Origin: Lineus longissimus
Lineage: Eukaryota > Nemertea > Pilidiophora > Heteronemertea > Lineidae
Assembly: GCF_910592395.1 (NCBI RefSeq)
Contig: NC_088309.1
Location: forward strand, 22,198,599 to 22,262,598
Direction of reading: 5' to 3'
DNA length: 64,000 bases
Below the pieces are notes generated by a model, which made no database searches, was not told the DNA's origin, and saw nothing but the letters and a program-made list of their open reading frames with translations. Below are positions 33,001 through 43,256 of the stretch, piece after piece. Positions within the stretch are counted from its first letter, which is position 1. Each line of letters starts with the position of its first letter. Both the position numbers and the translations under genes were made by a program.

Positions 33001-33419
33001 AATCTGATCCTATAGAAAGTGCTATGGATGATGACCTTCACTTGTTCATGGAGGAGACCGCAGCAACTGAAAAAGAGGAGCAGATGAAAGACACTAAAGC
33101 TAAAGAAGGTGTTTTAGTGGCTCATGATTCATTAGTAAATGAAACTGAGCCACTGGGGGAATCGGGGGATTTCAAACGAAATTCTGTGGAAAAGGATGAG
33201 AATGAAATGACTGAAGGTGAACTGCATTTATTTCTTGGGGTAACTGAATCTGTCAGTGGCAATACTGAAAGCAGGGTTAGTGCTGGCTCTGTGGAGAAGT
33301 CTGACCAAGCAGTTGGCTCACAAAATATGACTGATCAGGACGACGATGAAGATGAGCTGCGTCTGTGTATTGATTCAACTGAGGAGAGCCAGGAGGAAGA
33401 AATGGACACTGGTGTTTAG
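30035..33419 (+). CDS. TIPIN: TIPIN (Timeless-interacting protein, Csm3/Swi3 family), extended C-terminus
   Basis: Exons 30035-30194, 30627-30729, 31084-31159, 31337-31600, 31809-32018, 32213-32312 and 32539-33419; 597 aa, about twice the human 301. An acceptor 2 bp before the ATG shows a non-coding upstream exon, possibly ending near the donor-like ACAGTGAGTAAGG at about 29878. The acidic N-terminus is followed by the Swi3 domain (about residues 76-180): NPQPKLDADRLNGDRGI, MMRKMEHWAHRLYPKMTF, VERLGGKKAVQTTIKKIRLD. The RPA-binding-type helix RIERNKRLALERRQARL is at about 278-294. The rest, from exon 7, is acidic and Ser/Thr-rich and carries seven copies of an LHLFVEETMETE-like motif. The family acts with Timeless, Claspin and RPA in replication-fork protection and checkpoint signalling. 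Confidence 0.95.
32703..33392 (+). repeat. Seven-copy linear-motif array in TIPIN tail
   Basis: Protein repeats at residues about 360, 389, 415, 439, 471, 533 and 578: MHLFVDATMDTE, LHLFVEETMETE, VQLFIEPTMKTA, LHLFVEPTIETD, LHLFMEETAATE, LHLFLGVTESVS, LRLCIDSTEESQ. The core is a hydrophobic LHLF-hydrophobic-acidic stretch followed by Thr two residues on; spacers of 12-50 residues are acidic and low-complexity. Spacer divergence with a kept core suggests selection on the motif rather than recent DNA slippage. Confidence 0.85.
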
Positions 33420-33656
33420 CTATAGTGATCCATGAAATAGTACCCTCATTTGATAGTGTCTGAGGCTTCTGGAGAGCCACTCTCCTCATGGTTGTGACTT
33501 TGTTCTGATCTCCACATTGTCAGTTCTTGCATCATGATTGAGACAATACATACAACCTGTCTTCTCTGGAGAAACTTTTGGTACATACATTGTATGCATG
33601 CTACTCCTTGTATCAATGAATGAATGTACTAATGTATGTGCATTACATTGTATGGA

Positions 33657-33662
33657 AATAAA
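33657..33662 (+). terminator. Poly(A) signal, TIPIN
   Basis: AATAAA 240 bp after the TIPIN stop codon, ahead of the satellite block. Confidence 0.6.
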
Positions 33663-33867
33663 CTTAAAATACTGACAAAAAGTACTTCCTGTTCTTTACT
33701 TCGCTGAATTTGATAAATAATGGTGTCACAAAGAGCAGGAAAAAAGGGAACCGAGATAACTCAACAGTAGAAGAGTGGACCACCAATCCAAAAATCAGCA
33801 ATTCGCATCCCAATGATGGCAACTTATTTTCTGTACTTCTTTCAATCTCTGCGAAATCTGCCATTAA

Positions 33868-35125
33868 ATGAATCGCTACTCTGCCAACTTGTCCAAGTCA
33901 CCTAACAGGACATGGTCACAACCCATCTCATAAAGACATCTTGTGGAAGATTTTGTCAAATCCAAGGCAATCGCTACTTCGCCAACTTGTCCAAGTCTCC
34001 TAACAGGACATGGTCACAACCCATCTCATAAAGACATCTTGTGGAAGATTTTGTCAAATCCAAGGCAATCGCTTCTGTGCCAACTTGTCCAAGTCTCTTA
34101 ACAGGACATTGTCACAACCCATCTCATAAAGACATCCTGTGGGAGATTTGGTCAAATCCAAGGCAATCGCTACATTGCCAACTTGTCCAAGTCTCCTAAC
34201 AGGACATGGTCACAACCCATCTCATAAAGACACCTTGTGGGAGATCTTGTGAAATCAAGGCAATCGCTACTCTGCCAACTTGTCCAAGTCTCCTAACAGG
34301 AAATGGTCACAACCCATCTCATAAAGACATCTTGTGGGAGATCTTGTGAAATCAAGGCAATCACTACTCTGCCAACTTGTCCAAGTCTCCTAACAGGACA
34401 TGGTCACAACCCATCTCATAAAGACATCTTGCGAGAGATTTTGTCAAATCCAAGGCAATCGCTACTGCCAACTTGTCCAAATCTCCTAACAGGACATGGT
34501 CACAACCCATCTCATAAAGACATCTTGTGGGAGATCTTGTCAAATCGAAGGCAATCGCTACTCTGCCAACTTTTCCAAATCTCCTAACAGGACATGGTCA
34601 CAACCCATCTCATAAAGACATCTTGTGGGAGATTTTGTCAAATCCAAGGCAATCGCTACTCTGCCAACTTGTCCAAGTCTCTTAACAGGACATTGTCACA
34701 ACCCATCTCATAAAGACATCTTGTGGGAGATTTTGTCCAATCCAAGGCTATCGCTACTTTGCCAACTTGTCCAAGTCTCCTAACAGGACATGGTCACAAC
34801 CCATCTCATAAAGACATCATGTGGGACATCTTGTCCAATCCGAGGCAATCGCTACTCTGCCAACTTGTCCAAGTCTCCTAACAGGACATGGTCACAACCC
34901 ATCTCATAAAGACATCTTGTGGGAGATTTTGTCCAATCCAAGGCAATCGCTACTTTGCCAACTTGTCCAAGTCTCCTAACAGGACATGGTCACAACCCAT
35001 CTCATAAAGACATCATGTGGGACATCTTGTCCAATCCGAGGCAATCGCTACTTTGCCAACTTGTCCAAACTAGTCTCCTAACAGGACATTATTAAGGTCA
35101 CAACCCATCTCATAAAATCATCTAT
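33868..35125. repeat. 98-bp satellite, about 13 tandem copies
   Basis: Thirteen copies of the phrase CACAACCCATCTCATAAA recur at about 98-bp intervals (for example 33917 and 34015). Each is preceded by GCCAACTTGTCCAAGTCTCC and followed by TTGTGGGAGATTTTGTC. Copies differ by a few percent plus small indels, and the last is more diverged. An open frame through some units (34303-34587) is a by-product of the repeat. Confidence 0.95.
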
Positions 35126-35517
35126 CCAGAATCATCCTTCGTGGGCTGGTAGATTTGAGGAGTGTGCAATCAGTGAAGACCATAATAAAACATGCCTCAA
35201 TGTACATCAAAAGACAATTTAAGTATACTTTTTCACATTTATTTCATCTAAAATATTGCAACATTGACATGGATGAGATCTGTCTATGGTTAGAGGTTGA
35301 CTCCATCACAGCTACAAATTTTCCCCCACTCAGTTTGGCCTTTAATGGCCAGCCAAACGTAAATGGGCCCATAGAAGTCATATACGACCAGATATCTGCT
35401 CAGAAGTTTCTGGGTTGTTTTAAATGCTCGCTGTGACTACAGAAATGAAAAGCAATGTGGCTCTAATCTACTAACTCTTTAAATCTTGCCTATTGTTACA
35501 TGTGAAAAGAGACTTTT
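35126..35517. other. SIRT6 3' UTR / satellite edge
   Basis: Probably the SIRT6 3' UTR: a minus-strand AATAAA occurs near 35240. No other feature seen. Confidence 0.4.
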
Positions 35518-37964
35518 TCATGAGAGTAATTCATTCATATCTACTTTCGGGACCTTGCATTTAGGTTCACCTGATGTGTCAAAGAAGAGACCATTTGTCC
35601 TATTCTCTCCAAATACACTGGAATGTGACATGTTTTCTAATTGCACATCGTTATCCTCTCTTTCTAGAGGTGTCTCCAACACCTTTACCTCAGTTTTTAC
35701 ATGTTTTACCCCCAGTGAATTGCTAACATATAGTTCAGTTTTGGCATCATTTGATACCAGTTCAGCCCTGGTCTCATTCGTTGAAACTAGTTCAGTCTTA
35801 ACCTGATTTCTTTCAGAATGTTCAGACTTGACTGCATTTGAAAAATCAGTGCACTGTTTTTTCACATGATTCGAAATCTCTCCATTATGTTCATTTTTCA
35901 TTGCATCAGGAAGTGACATCTGCTCCAAGCCATTTGATCGTTTTCCTTCACCGATAGTGTTGTCCTTTAAAGAATCGTTGAAAACCTCTGCATCACATAA
36001 CACAACATTCGGCTTCTTTTCCTTACTATTAGTATGAATGGAAGTCAAATTATAGTGTACTCTTTCGAATTTTGGTATCTTAACCTCAAGTAGTTCACAT
36101 AATCTTTCCATGACCAGATCCACATATGTGTTGATTTTGAGGTCACACTTTTTATCATGCTTCGTCGGCTGTAGATTGACTATCACCAGCTTTCCACCAT
36201 TCTTCTTTGCCCCAAGCGGAAGATTTCCGCTGGGGACAATTTGTAAGGACGTTCCCAAACAAAGGCTTACATCAGCTTTTCTGAAAGAAAGACATAAATT
36301 TTGAATCAACTGATATGCCCTAAAAGATTTACCACCTGCACCAACTATACTATCGACAGTCTGATACGCACTTCTGGCAAGCAGTAAGTTTTAACTACAT
36401 GTATTGGAGACAATCTGTAGAATATGACTTCTTTAAGTATGCTGTCACAAGGATTGTCTTCAGGATCCCCTCCTACAAACATACAGGGACAGAATGTTCA
36501 GCGCTAGTCTACACACCGAAGGACAAATTTATTCCATCACATCTGGTCAGTAAAAGAACAAGAGAAAATGATAACAATCCTTACTTGGCGTGTTCATCTG
36601 CTCTATCCAAGTCATATTTTGGAAGATTGTCCTCCCAGTCCAGGATGGTATCATGAAGACGACCCCTGTAAAAAAACATTAAAATAAACAAACTTGCTGA
36701 TAAAGTGATAGCAATCTTCAAGCAAAATCTGAATTGTCAGCTTGTACATGCATGAGGGATTTACAGTTTAAGTATAAAATGTTGACAATCTTTGTTATAG
36801 AGGGATACAGCAAGTAAACAGAAAGAATAAACTACCTGCATTGTCCACGTGACTTGACCTGTGAGCACATCCTCCCCGTCCACTTCTTACCCATCGTGGG
36901 TGAGCAAGTCAGATTCAAGTACTAGAAAGAGAAAAGAACATGTTAGATAAAGTTTGGATATACAGTGTACAAGTCTTCTTCACCACCAGTAAATCTATTA
37001 ACCCTCTTCCGTAAAATGCTCCATGTAAACTTCCGCCACAACAACAAACGATGGTGGATTCCAGATGTAGTGGAATCTGTCCATAAATGTCAAAAATCAT
37101 GTTCACATCTTAGGAGTATTTAGCCTTGTTGGCATAGTAATGAACATACCTGTGTTTTACACTTGTCGCATTCCTCCACAAACATATTCCCGTGCAACTC
37201 TGAAAGACGGTTCCTCGGGAATCCAGACCGAAGATGCATCCCGTCTACATTTTGACTGATGACGTATTTCACAAACCCTGGAGAGAAATCAGAAATTTTT
37301 TTCAGTCTGGAGTTCGGTATTGCCTTTCAGGGAAGTGCAGTGCCTACATGGGAAAGCTTTCAACTGGTGAATGGAAGGTCGTGGGTTTAAGGCTCAGCCA
37401 AGTATAGTGCAGTATATGTGCCCCTTGTTTCTAAAGAAAGCTTTCTGGATTATGCTTAGGCATAAATTTTAAGCGCTTTGAGACAATTAACTTATACTTC
37501 AAAGAAAACTACCAGTATCAAGATGAAATGATAAAAAAATGCAAGATAAACATTCGACCATACCTGCAGATTCAAGTCCCAAGATTGCCCTATGTGTAAG
37601 AGTTGGTTGGGCACTCTCAAAAGTCACATTCACATTGGGTTCTTCCCCTTTCTCTTCTAATGTCCATACACCTGTAAACAAAAAACAACACAATAAAAAT
37701 CAACCAGGTTGTGTATTTACAATATGATTTGTTAATGACAAGACTGTGTGCTTCCTTACCATTTGGTCCTCTGAAGTCAGGGATCCCAGCCGCTGTGCTG
37801 ATCCCAGCTCCACTATGAACGACTAAATGCTTGCTGTTCTTGATCCACTCCGCCACCTTTTGAACCTTCTCTTCAACTTCTTCGTCCAAATCAAACTTCT
37901 CAGGAAGACCGCACTTCCCCTTGAATTCATATGATGACAAACCAGTGGCGTAGTTGACAGACAT
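35518..37964 (-). CDS. SIRT6: Sirtuin 6, NAD-dependent deacylase
   Basis: Six exons: 37964-37760, 37671-37564, 37277-37150, 36921-36836, 36665-36585, 36280-35518; 456 aa. The start [20 protein letters not shown] matches SIRT6. An acceptor lies 8 bp before the ATG, so a non-coding exon exists upstream. NAD-binding motifs are [19 protein letters not shown] and [12 protein letters not shown]. The catalytic His falls at residue 133 (SELHGNM), exactly as in human. Four zinc cysteines are present (CDKC, then two more in RMCSQ and GQCRG). [14 protein letters not shown] closes the Rossmann core. The C-terminal 180 residues are Lys/Glu/Ser-rich and divergent, longer than in mammals, with several VKTE-like repeats. 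SIRT6 is a chromatin enzyme in DNA repair and metabolic gene control. It is head-to-head with AAGAB. Confidence 0.96.
37331..37485 (+). repeat. SINE-like element in SIRT6 intron
   Basis: A tRNA-like 5' part with a box-B-like GGGTTTAAGGCTC is followed by a tail ending TTTTAAGCGCTTTGAGACA, a common 3' end of invertebrate tRNA-SINEs. Boundaries are approximate. Confidence 0.4.
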
Positions 37965-38501
37965 GGTGTCCCTGCAATTAAAGACTGCCAGTATCAATAT
38001 CAAGCTAAATGACAACCTGCATGTTCACTGACCGTTACCATGTTCATCATCATTGTCATTGACAGTCGTCCGCTACACAAAGAACTTCCTCATTCGACCT
38101 TATCGGGGCATTTTACCAAATATTTGGCAGGACCACTTTAATCTTGACAAATTTATTTTGAAGAAGAGTAGCTTGAATGATCAAGTTAACTTGAGATAGA
38201 GAAGATATTACCATGAAAAGATGTCACTGAAGAACTACTCTACTGTAGTGTTATGATTTTACTGGGTCTTTGTAAAATAAGAATCCAAATTTCAATGACT
38301 TCTGGAATTCCCTTACTCCAAACTCTTCAAATCATCTCTCAACATAAAGAAAAACGTACTAAGACCGTTATTCGAAATACTTTGAATCTATCTCATCGTT
38401 ATTACAAATGTTTATATGTGCAAATCTTCTTATCTATGGTTTTGATTTCATCAATCCGTCTTTAAAATGCGTTCCTTGTTTCACAATTTACAAAAACCAA
38501 G

Positions 38502-41500
38502 ATGTCAGCGCCCTGTGCACTATTAGCCAGTTGCACAAATTTGGATCCCAAGGTCCTTGTGAAAGGTCTGTTTGAATATTTTTTCTTGCAATTTCATCCT
38601 TAAACATGTCTTCACAATCTGTTGTTGGCTGTCTCACCAAAAATGTTGTAAATTATTCTATATTGAGGGTCAAATACTGGCTCCTATATAGTCATGTACA
38701 TTTGCACACACAGCCATGTACATTTTCATATACAATACAAACACTGACAGAGAGAAGAAAATAGCATAGGGAACATGTCCCTACCATACATGAGTTGTTT
38801 GTTTCCTCATGTCCCAGACAAAACCCAGTTGTTAGTGAGCCCATTCAAAGCCAAGGAGGTCTAGGGCTGGAGTCCTTGGCTATAACGCGCCCACTGGCCT
38901 GACTGGGCACTGGCAGTCAAGTGGCCCTGCCCGGCCATAGGCCTAGGCCTAGGGCCAGAACCAGATCACGGTCACGGTCACTGGTGCTAGGTAGAGTACT
39001 GTTGATTGTTCATTATCGATTTGATCAAATGGGATGGACTGTAATGCCCCCTCCTTTATACATTAGGCTGTTGGTTATATATCAACCTATTTTCTTCCAG
39101 GTATCTTGGATACAGAAGATCTGCCAGATCCTGAGAATGTCCTCGAAGATATCAGCTCGTACGCATGGCACATTGACACCAAGTATTACACAGCAGATGT
39201 CTCAATCTGCACAACACAAAAGAAAACTATTGGAGATGCAGAATTTGCTAGTAATGTCCAGGCTATCATATTGCATTTTGATAGCAAAGAGGTGAGCGTG
39301 TGTACTGAAAATCTCTCTATTAGGGACACCTTTGGGATCAAGAAGTGCTATCCTTTAACATTAATGACGAGGTCAAATTGAATGAAAGTGACCAATATCC
39401 GTGTCCTCAATAGAGAGGGTGTCCTGCTTACTGAGGTGTCTGCTAAGTGAGGTTTTCCACTCTTTTACGTTGCTACAAATTATAGTTATGATCACTTCTC
39501 CGCATTCTGACTTTTCGCTTTGATATTGAGTAGTCAATATCATAAATGAAACAAATCCAAGTTATAAACCTAAAACAGATGTTAATGTTATTTTCCAGGC
39601 TAGTTCTTTTGCCATGGTTAACTCGTGGCTTCCATTTGCGAGCGAGATTGAACCAGAGATACAGATTCTGCTTTGTGACTGCTGCAGATATGAAGATGGT
39701 GAGGTTTTATCCATCTTAATTGATGCCCCAACTTTGGTGGTGATGCTATATTAAAATCCAGGGTGGGGGGGGGGGCGGTAAAATCTCAAACTTTTGGGGT
39801 ACGAAATTGTTTGTCATGGTGGTTTCGATATTGGAATATGGCCCCATTTGCAGTTATGAATGGACGCAAAATCTGATAGGCCAATGAAACTAAAGGAGTG
39901 TGCACAATTTGATTACTCTCAGGGACATTACTGAAGTGTTCTTGATGTACAGTTTAGATGTCCCTATCCAGGCACAAGCTGCATGTCATCATTATAATTT
40001 GCCAACAATGTCATGTTGCATGTATTTTGTTTTGCAGTTGTGGCAAAGTCCAAAGTCCATGATTGGTGCTTGAAACACAATTTCGAGCTTGTGGAAATGA
40101 AACCAGATGAAGACAGTGATTCTGAAGAAGGTAACTACTGAAAGAAATTCTAATGTCATGAATTTAGAACTGAGAACTGAATTTGGCAATTTTGAAGCAA
40201 AAAGGATGTAATTGACAATGTAAATCTCCAAAATGGTGTCCTGGTCTGCAGCTCGTGGTAATTTCCACTATTCTTTATTTTAGATGACTTCCGAGAACCA
40301 AGGGGCATGGAAAGAGTGATCAAGGCATTACACGCCCATATGTGGCCAAATCTAGTCATGAAAGGTATACTCAGTGTTATTATTTCTGTGATGTCAATGA
40401 CATCATTCATAGTAGTTTAACTCCAATTTTACATACATACCTTAAGTCACTGATCGTGTTGTTTCTCAGAAAGGAACAGACTTACTATGTAGTGTCCTTG
40501 AAGTACAATTTCTTATTAATCATAGACTGTTCTTATGGTTTCAGACCCTAGATCAGCTCCATTCCGCAGTCCATTCATGCAGCAGATGATTGCAGCAGAG
40601 GCTACAGGTTCAAAATTGCCAGATCTTGGTTTAGGAGAACACAATGATGACATAGAAACAGAGACAAACTTGGGCTGTCACAACGATGATATCGCCGATC
40701 GATTAAAACCAAAACAAGAGACAGATGAGTGTGATGAAGATTCGATATCTCCCGTTGGTTGTCATGCAGCAGCCACTGGTGGTGGGAATGCCTTGGGTTC
40801 AAATAAAACTGCTGCTTTGAAAGAAGACGCTTCAAACAACATAGGTACATGTAACTGTTTGTTTAAAAAGCATCTGAAACTGAAGAGCGTGAACTTTTGG
40901 AGCTTATTCATCATCTCTGTAAAGCCTCTTGAGTCGTTTGGATGATAACTGGCATATACAGTGGAACCTCCCATAGCAGGTATCTTTGCCAGAGGGACAA
41001 CTTCTCTGAGAAAGACTGATTTTGGTCCCAAAGATGTTCTGCATCAGACTTAGTTATATCTCCTTCTTTACAGATTCCTTATTAGGCGATGACATGGCAT
41101 TGTTTAGTGCATTGGGAAATGAAGATCCAAGTTCTGAATCATTTGAGGAATTATTCACAAAAATGAAAGTAATGAAAGGTAAGTGTATGAATGCAATAAT
41201 TCTTACACATAAGAGCTTTGTAATCCGGTTCTTGTCCAGATAATTTTTCTAAAGATTGTATATTAACAACTCAAATTCATACATTTTAGAACTTTACTTT
41301 TAACTTCCTGCGTTATCATACAGTAATTAATGCACTCCCTTGCCTTGATCTAACCTAAAACACAAACATGTTCAATTGGTCATTGTATTTTTCAGACAAA
41401 GCTGAGACCCTTCCCCCAGACGAAAGAAAAGCCTATGCTGAAAAGGTACATGTAATGCTCATATCTTCACATTGCAGAGCAGTCTGAATGTCACTCGTAT

Positions 41501-41686
41501 GATTGGCTGCTGTCATTTCATGTCAATGAAGCAAATATTGAAGTTGGCTGGCAATAAAGCAAAGTAATTACATGTACACTGTACGCACCACTTATATTTA
41601 ATATCGTGTTTCAGGTTGCCATATCCTTCTGGAAAGCAATTGGTGGGAATGAGGATGAGATTGGAGGACTATCAGATAGTGACTGA
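38502..41686 (+). CDS. AAGAB: Alpha/gamma-adaptin-binding protein p34
   Basis: Nine exons: 38502-38565, 39101-39291, 39599-39698, 40038-40130, 40284-40364, 40545-40844, 41074-41178, 41396-41445, 41615-41686; 351 aa (human 315). The N-terminal pseudo-GTPase-like domain shows LASCTNLDPKVLVKGIL, WHIDTKYYTADVSIC, VQAIILHFDS and VHDWCLKHNFELVEM. ERVIKALHAHMWPN follows. A low-complexity insert rich in Asp/Glu (exon 6) precedes the conserved C-terminal helix FEELFTKMKVMKDKAETLP ... ISFWKAIGGNEDEIGGL. AAGAB is an assembly chaperone for AP-1 and AP-2 clathrin adaptors in the cytosol. Paired head-to-head with SIRT6 across about 540 bp. Confidence 0.95.
39295..39460. repeat. Interspersed repeat (gene-trap-like GGACACC/GTGTCC words), intron 2 of AAGAB
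   Basis: Contains ATTAGGGACACCTTTGGG, GAGGGTGTCCTGCTTACTGAGGTGTC and TGAGGTTTTCCACTC. Related words occur at 40958-41015, 55458-55545 and 63355-63545, so this is one member of a dispersed family in this genome. Confidence 0.5.
40958..41015. repeat. Interspersed repeat fragment, AAGAB intron 6
   Basis: ACAGTGGAACCTCCCATAGCAGG is related to the 55.46-kb copy (ACAGTCGAACCTCCCTTAGC). It is a short fragment of the same dispersed family. Confidence 0.45.
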
Positions 41687-42057
41687 GAATAGAATTCATA
41701 ATCACTAGAAAGACATTCCATTAAATCATGTATAAAACCAAGTATCTGTAGCCTACTGTAAATGACACCTTGGACAATGTTTTGAACTGACTCCCTGCTC
41801 CAGCGTGTGATTAGGAAAAGTTTGTATGTCGGTTGAACATTCTGTTGAATGGGCTCATGTTACAGTACAGATATCATATTTGTGGTTATATAGTGCCAAA
41901 ATTACGATTATTGCTATTGAAAAATACTGTGGTATCCGCATGCTATTGCCTAACTGAACTCTCAAGGTCTGTTTTTTGCCAATGTGCCAACTGCACATTT
42001 GTACTGTGTGTTGAAACAGAATTCCATGAAAGGGAATCATATAAATTGTACCTTCAT

Positions 42058-42063
42058 AATAAA
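42058..42063 (+). terminator. Poly(A) signal, AAGAB
   Basis: AATAAA 370 bp past the AAGAB stop. A second cluster (AATAAATAAAC) near 42730 could extend the 3' UTR. Confidence 0.5.
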
Positions 42064-43256
42064 GGTCTTATGTAAACAATGTACAGCTTCTAGTGTATTC
42101 ATTTCTATAGCGATTGCTGAATCATGTTTACAACACTTCAAGTACATGTACCAGAGGAGCCCCAGAAAAACAATCCCTCAAAATGTTAGCAAAGTTTTGT
42201 TTGTTGGGACACTAAAAGGGAACCTAAAAGAAAGATATTCTAGTGTCTCCTTAGGTCTCCCCCTCCCCTTCACTCTCTTCTGAAAGAATGCAAGAAGATG
42301 AGACAATTCAATCTTGCGGGACTCGTCCTCAGACCTCGTCACCTTGGATGAGTAAAGACATCCCCAAAAGAGTTCTGTCCTAGTCTTAGCATGAACATTG
42401 ATATCTTCCAAAACTGACTGGTAGCCTGGGATGTGAAAATTTATCCTCAGACGCCTTGTCACCTTAAGCTTGAACGAGACAATTCATCTTTGGAAACTGC
42501 GTCCCCCAGGACAAGACAATTCAGCCGCTTTAATACAACTCTTATCCTGAGACTCTTATCCTGAGCGAGACATTCATCATCTGGCAACTTCAATTCATTA
42601 TGGATGACCAATTGACCATCTCACAGAATATCCACAAAGAATAAATGCTGACAATGAAGTTAACAATACAAATGTTATTATTTCATATCTACATGTATCA
42701 TTACTTGTATCAAGTAATATGAATACAATAAATAAACATGGTTTGCGATATGTGACATGTCGGTTTCATTTGTTCATTGTTTGTAAACCAATCGATAAAG
42801 TAAGCGCCACTAAATTCCTCTTGCATACTGCTGGTAGACAATCATTAAAAATTCATTCATCCTACCTGCGAATTTTGGAGAGGATGTTCTAGCAGGCTAG
42901 TTTACACAAAGTACAATGTAGTTTTTCAAACCTTTCAATTTACAATATGTTACAGAATTGTGCATAAACAACATTCTGCATCAGTAGGTAGCGTCATGAA
43001 AAAATCCTCTCCCCTGTAAATTTCACTTTGTGAACAAACAGATATTCGATGTAATGTCGTAGATACTTAATTGACAAATTATGCACCTCTTTATTTTGGC
43101 GATGCACGATAATTTCTAAAAAATTAAAAAGTCCAATTCCTTCCAAGGAGAAGGACAACGGATGAAATGATGAGTTGAGCTGTTCTCTAATAAATGAGCC
43201 ATAGCTAACATGGCAATAAGTACACGTATAGGAACAAGGTTTCAATTCCTTTATGA
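42064..43256. other. Convergent intergenic region, AAGAB / TPR gene
   Basis: Between 42.29 and 42.6 kb there are loose repeats of GAGACAATTCA and CCTCAGAC. The rest appears to be 3' UTR sequence of the flanking convergent genes. No coding exon seen. Confidence 0.4.

Noticed and set aside
34303-34587. Open frame with repeated THLIKTSC-type phrases
   Set aside because: Created by the 98-bp satellite period; disrupted in other units.
33868-35125. CRISPR-like array
   Set aside because: The whole 98-bp unit repeats without unique spacers, and the window is eukaryotic; it is a satellite.
35486-35806. Ser/Thr-rich plus-strand frame
   Set aside because: Antisense of the SIRT6 C-terminal tail.
37965-38015. 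Upstream ATG giving SIRT6 an extra hydrophobic N-terminus
   Set aside because: A splice acceptor (ATTGCAG) lies just before the MSVNYA start, so the upstream codons are intronic.
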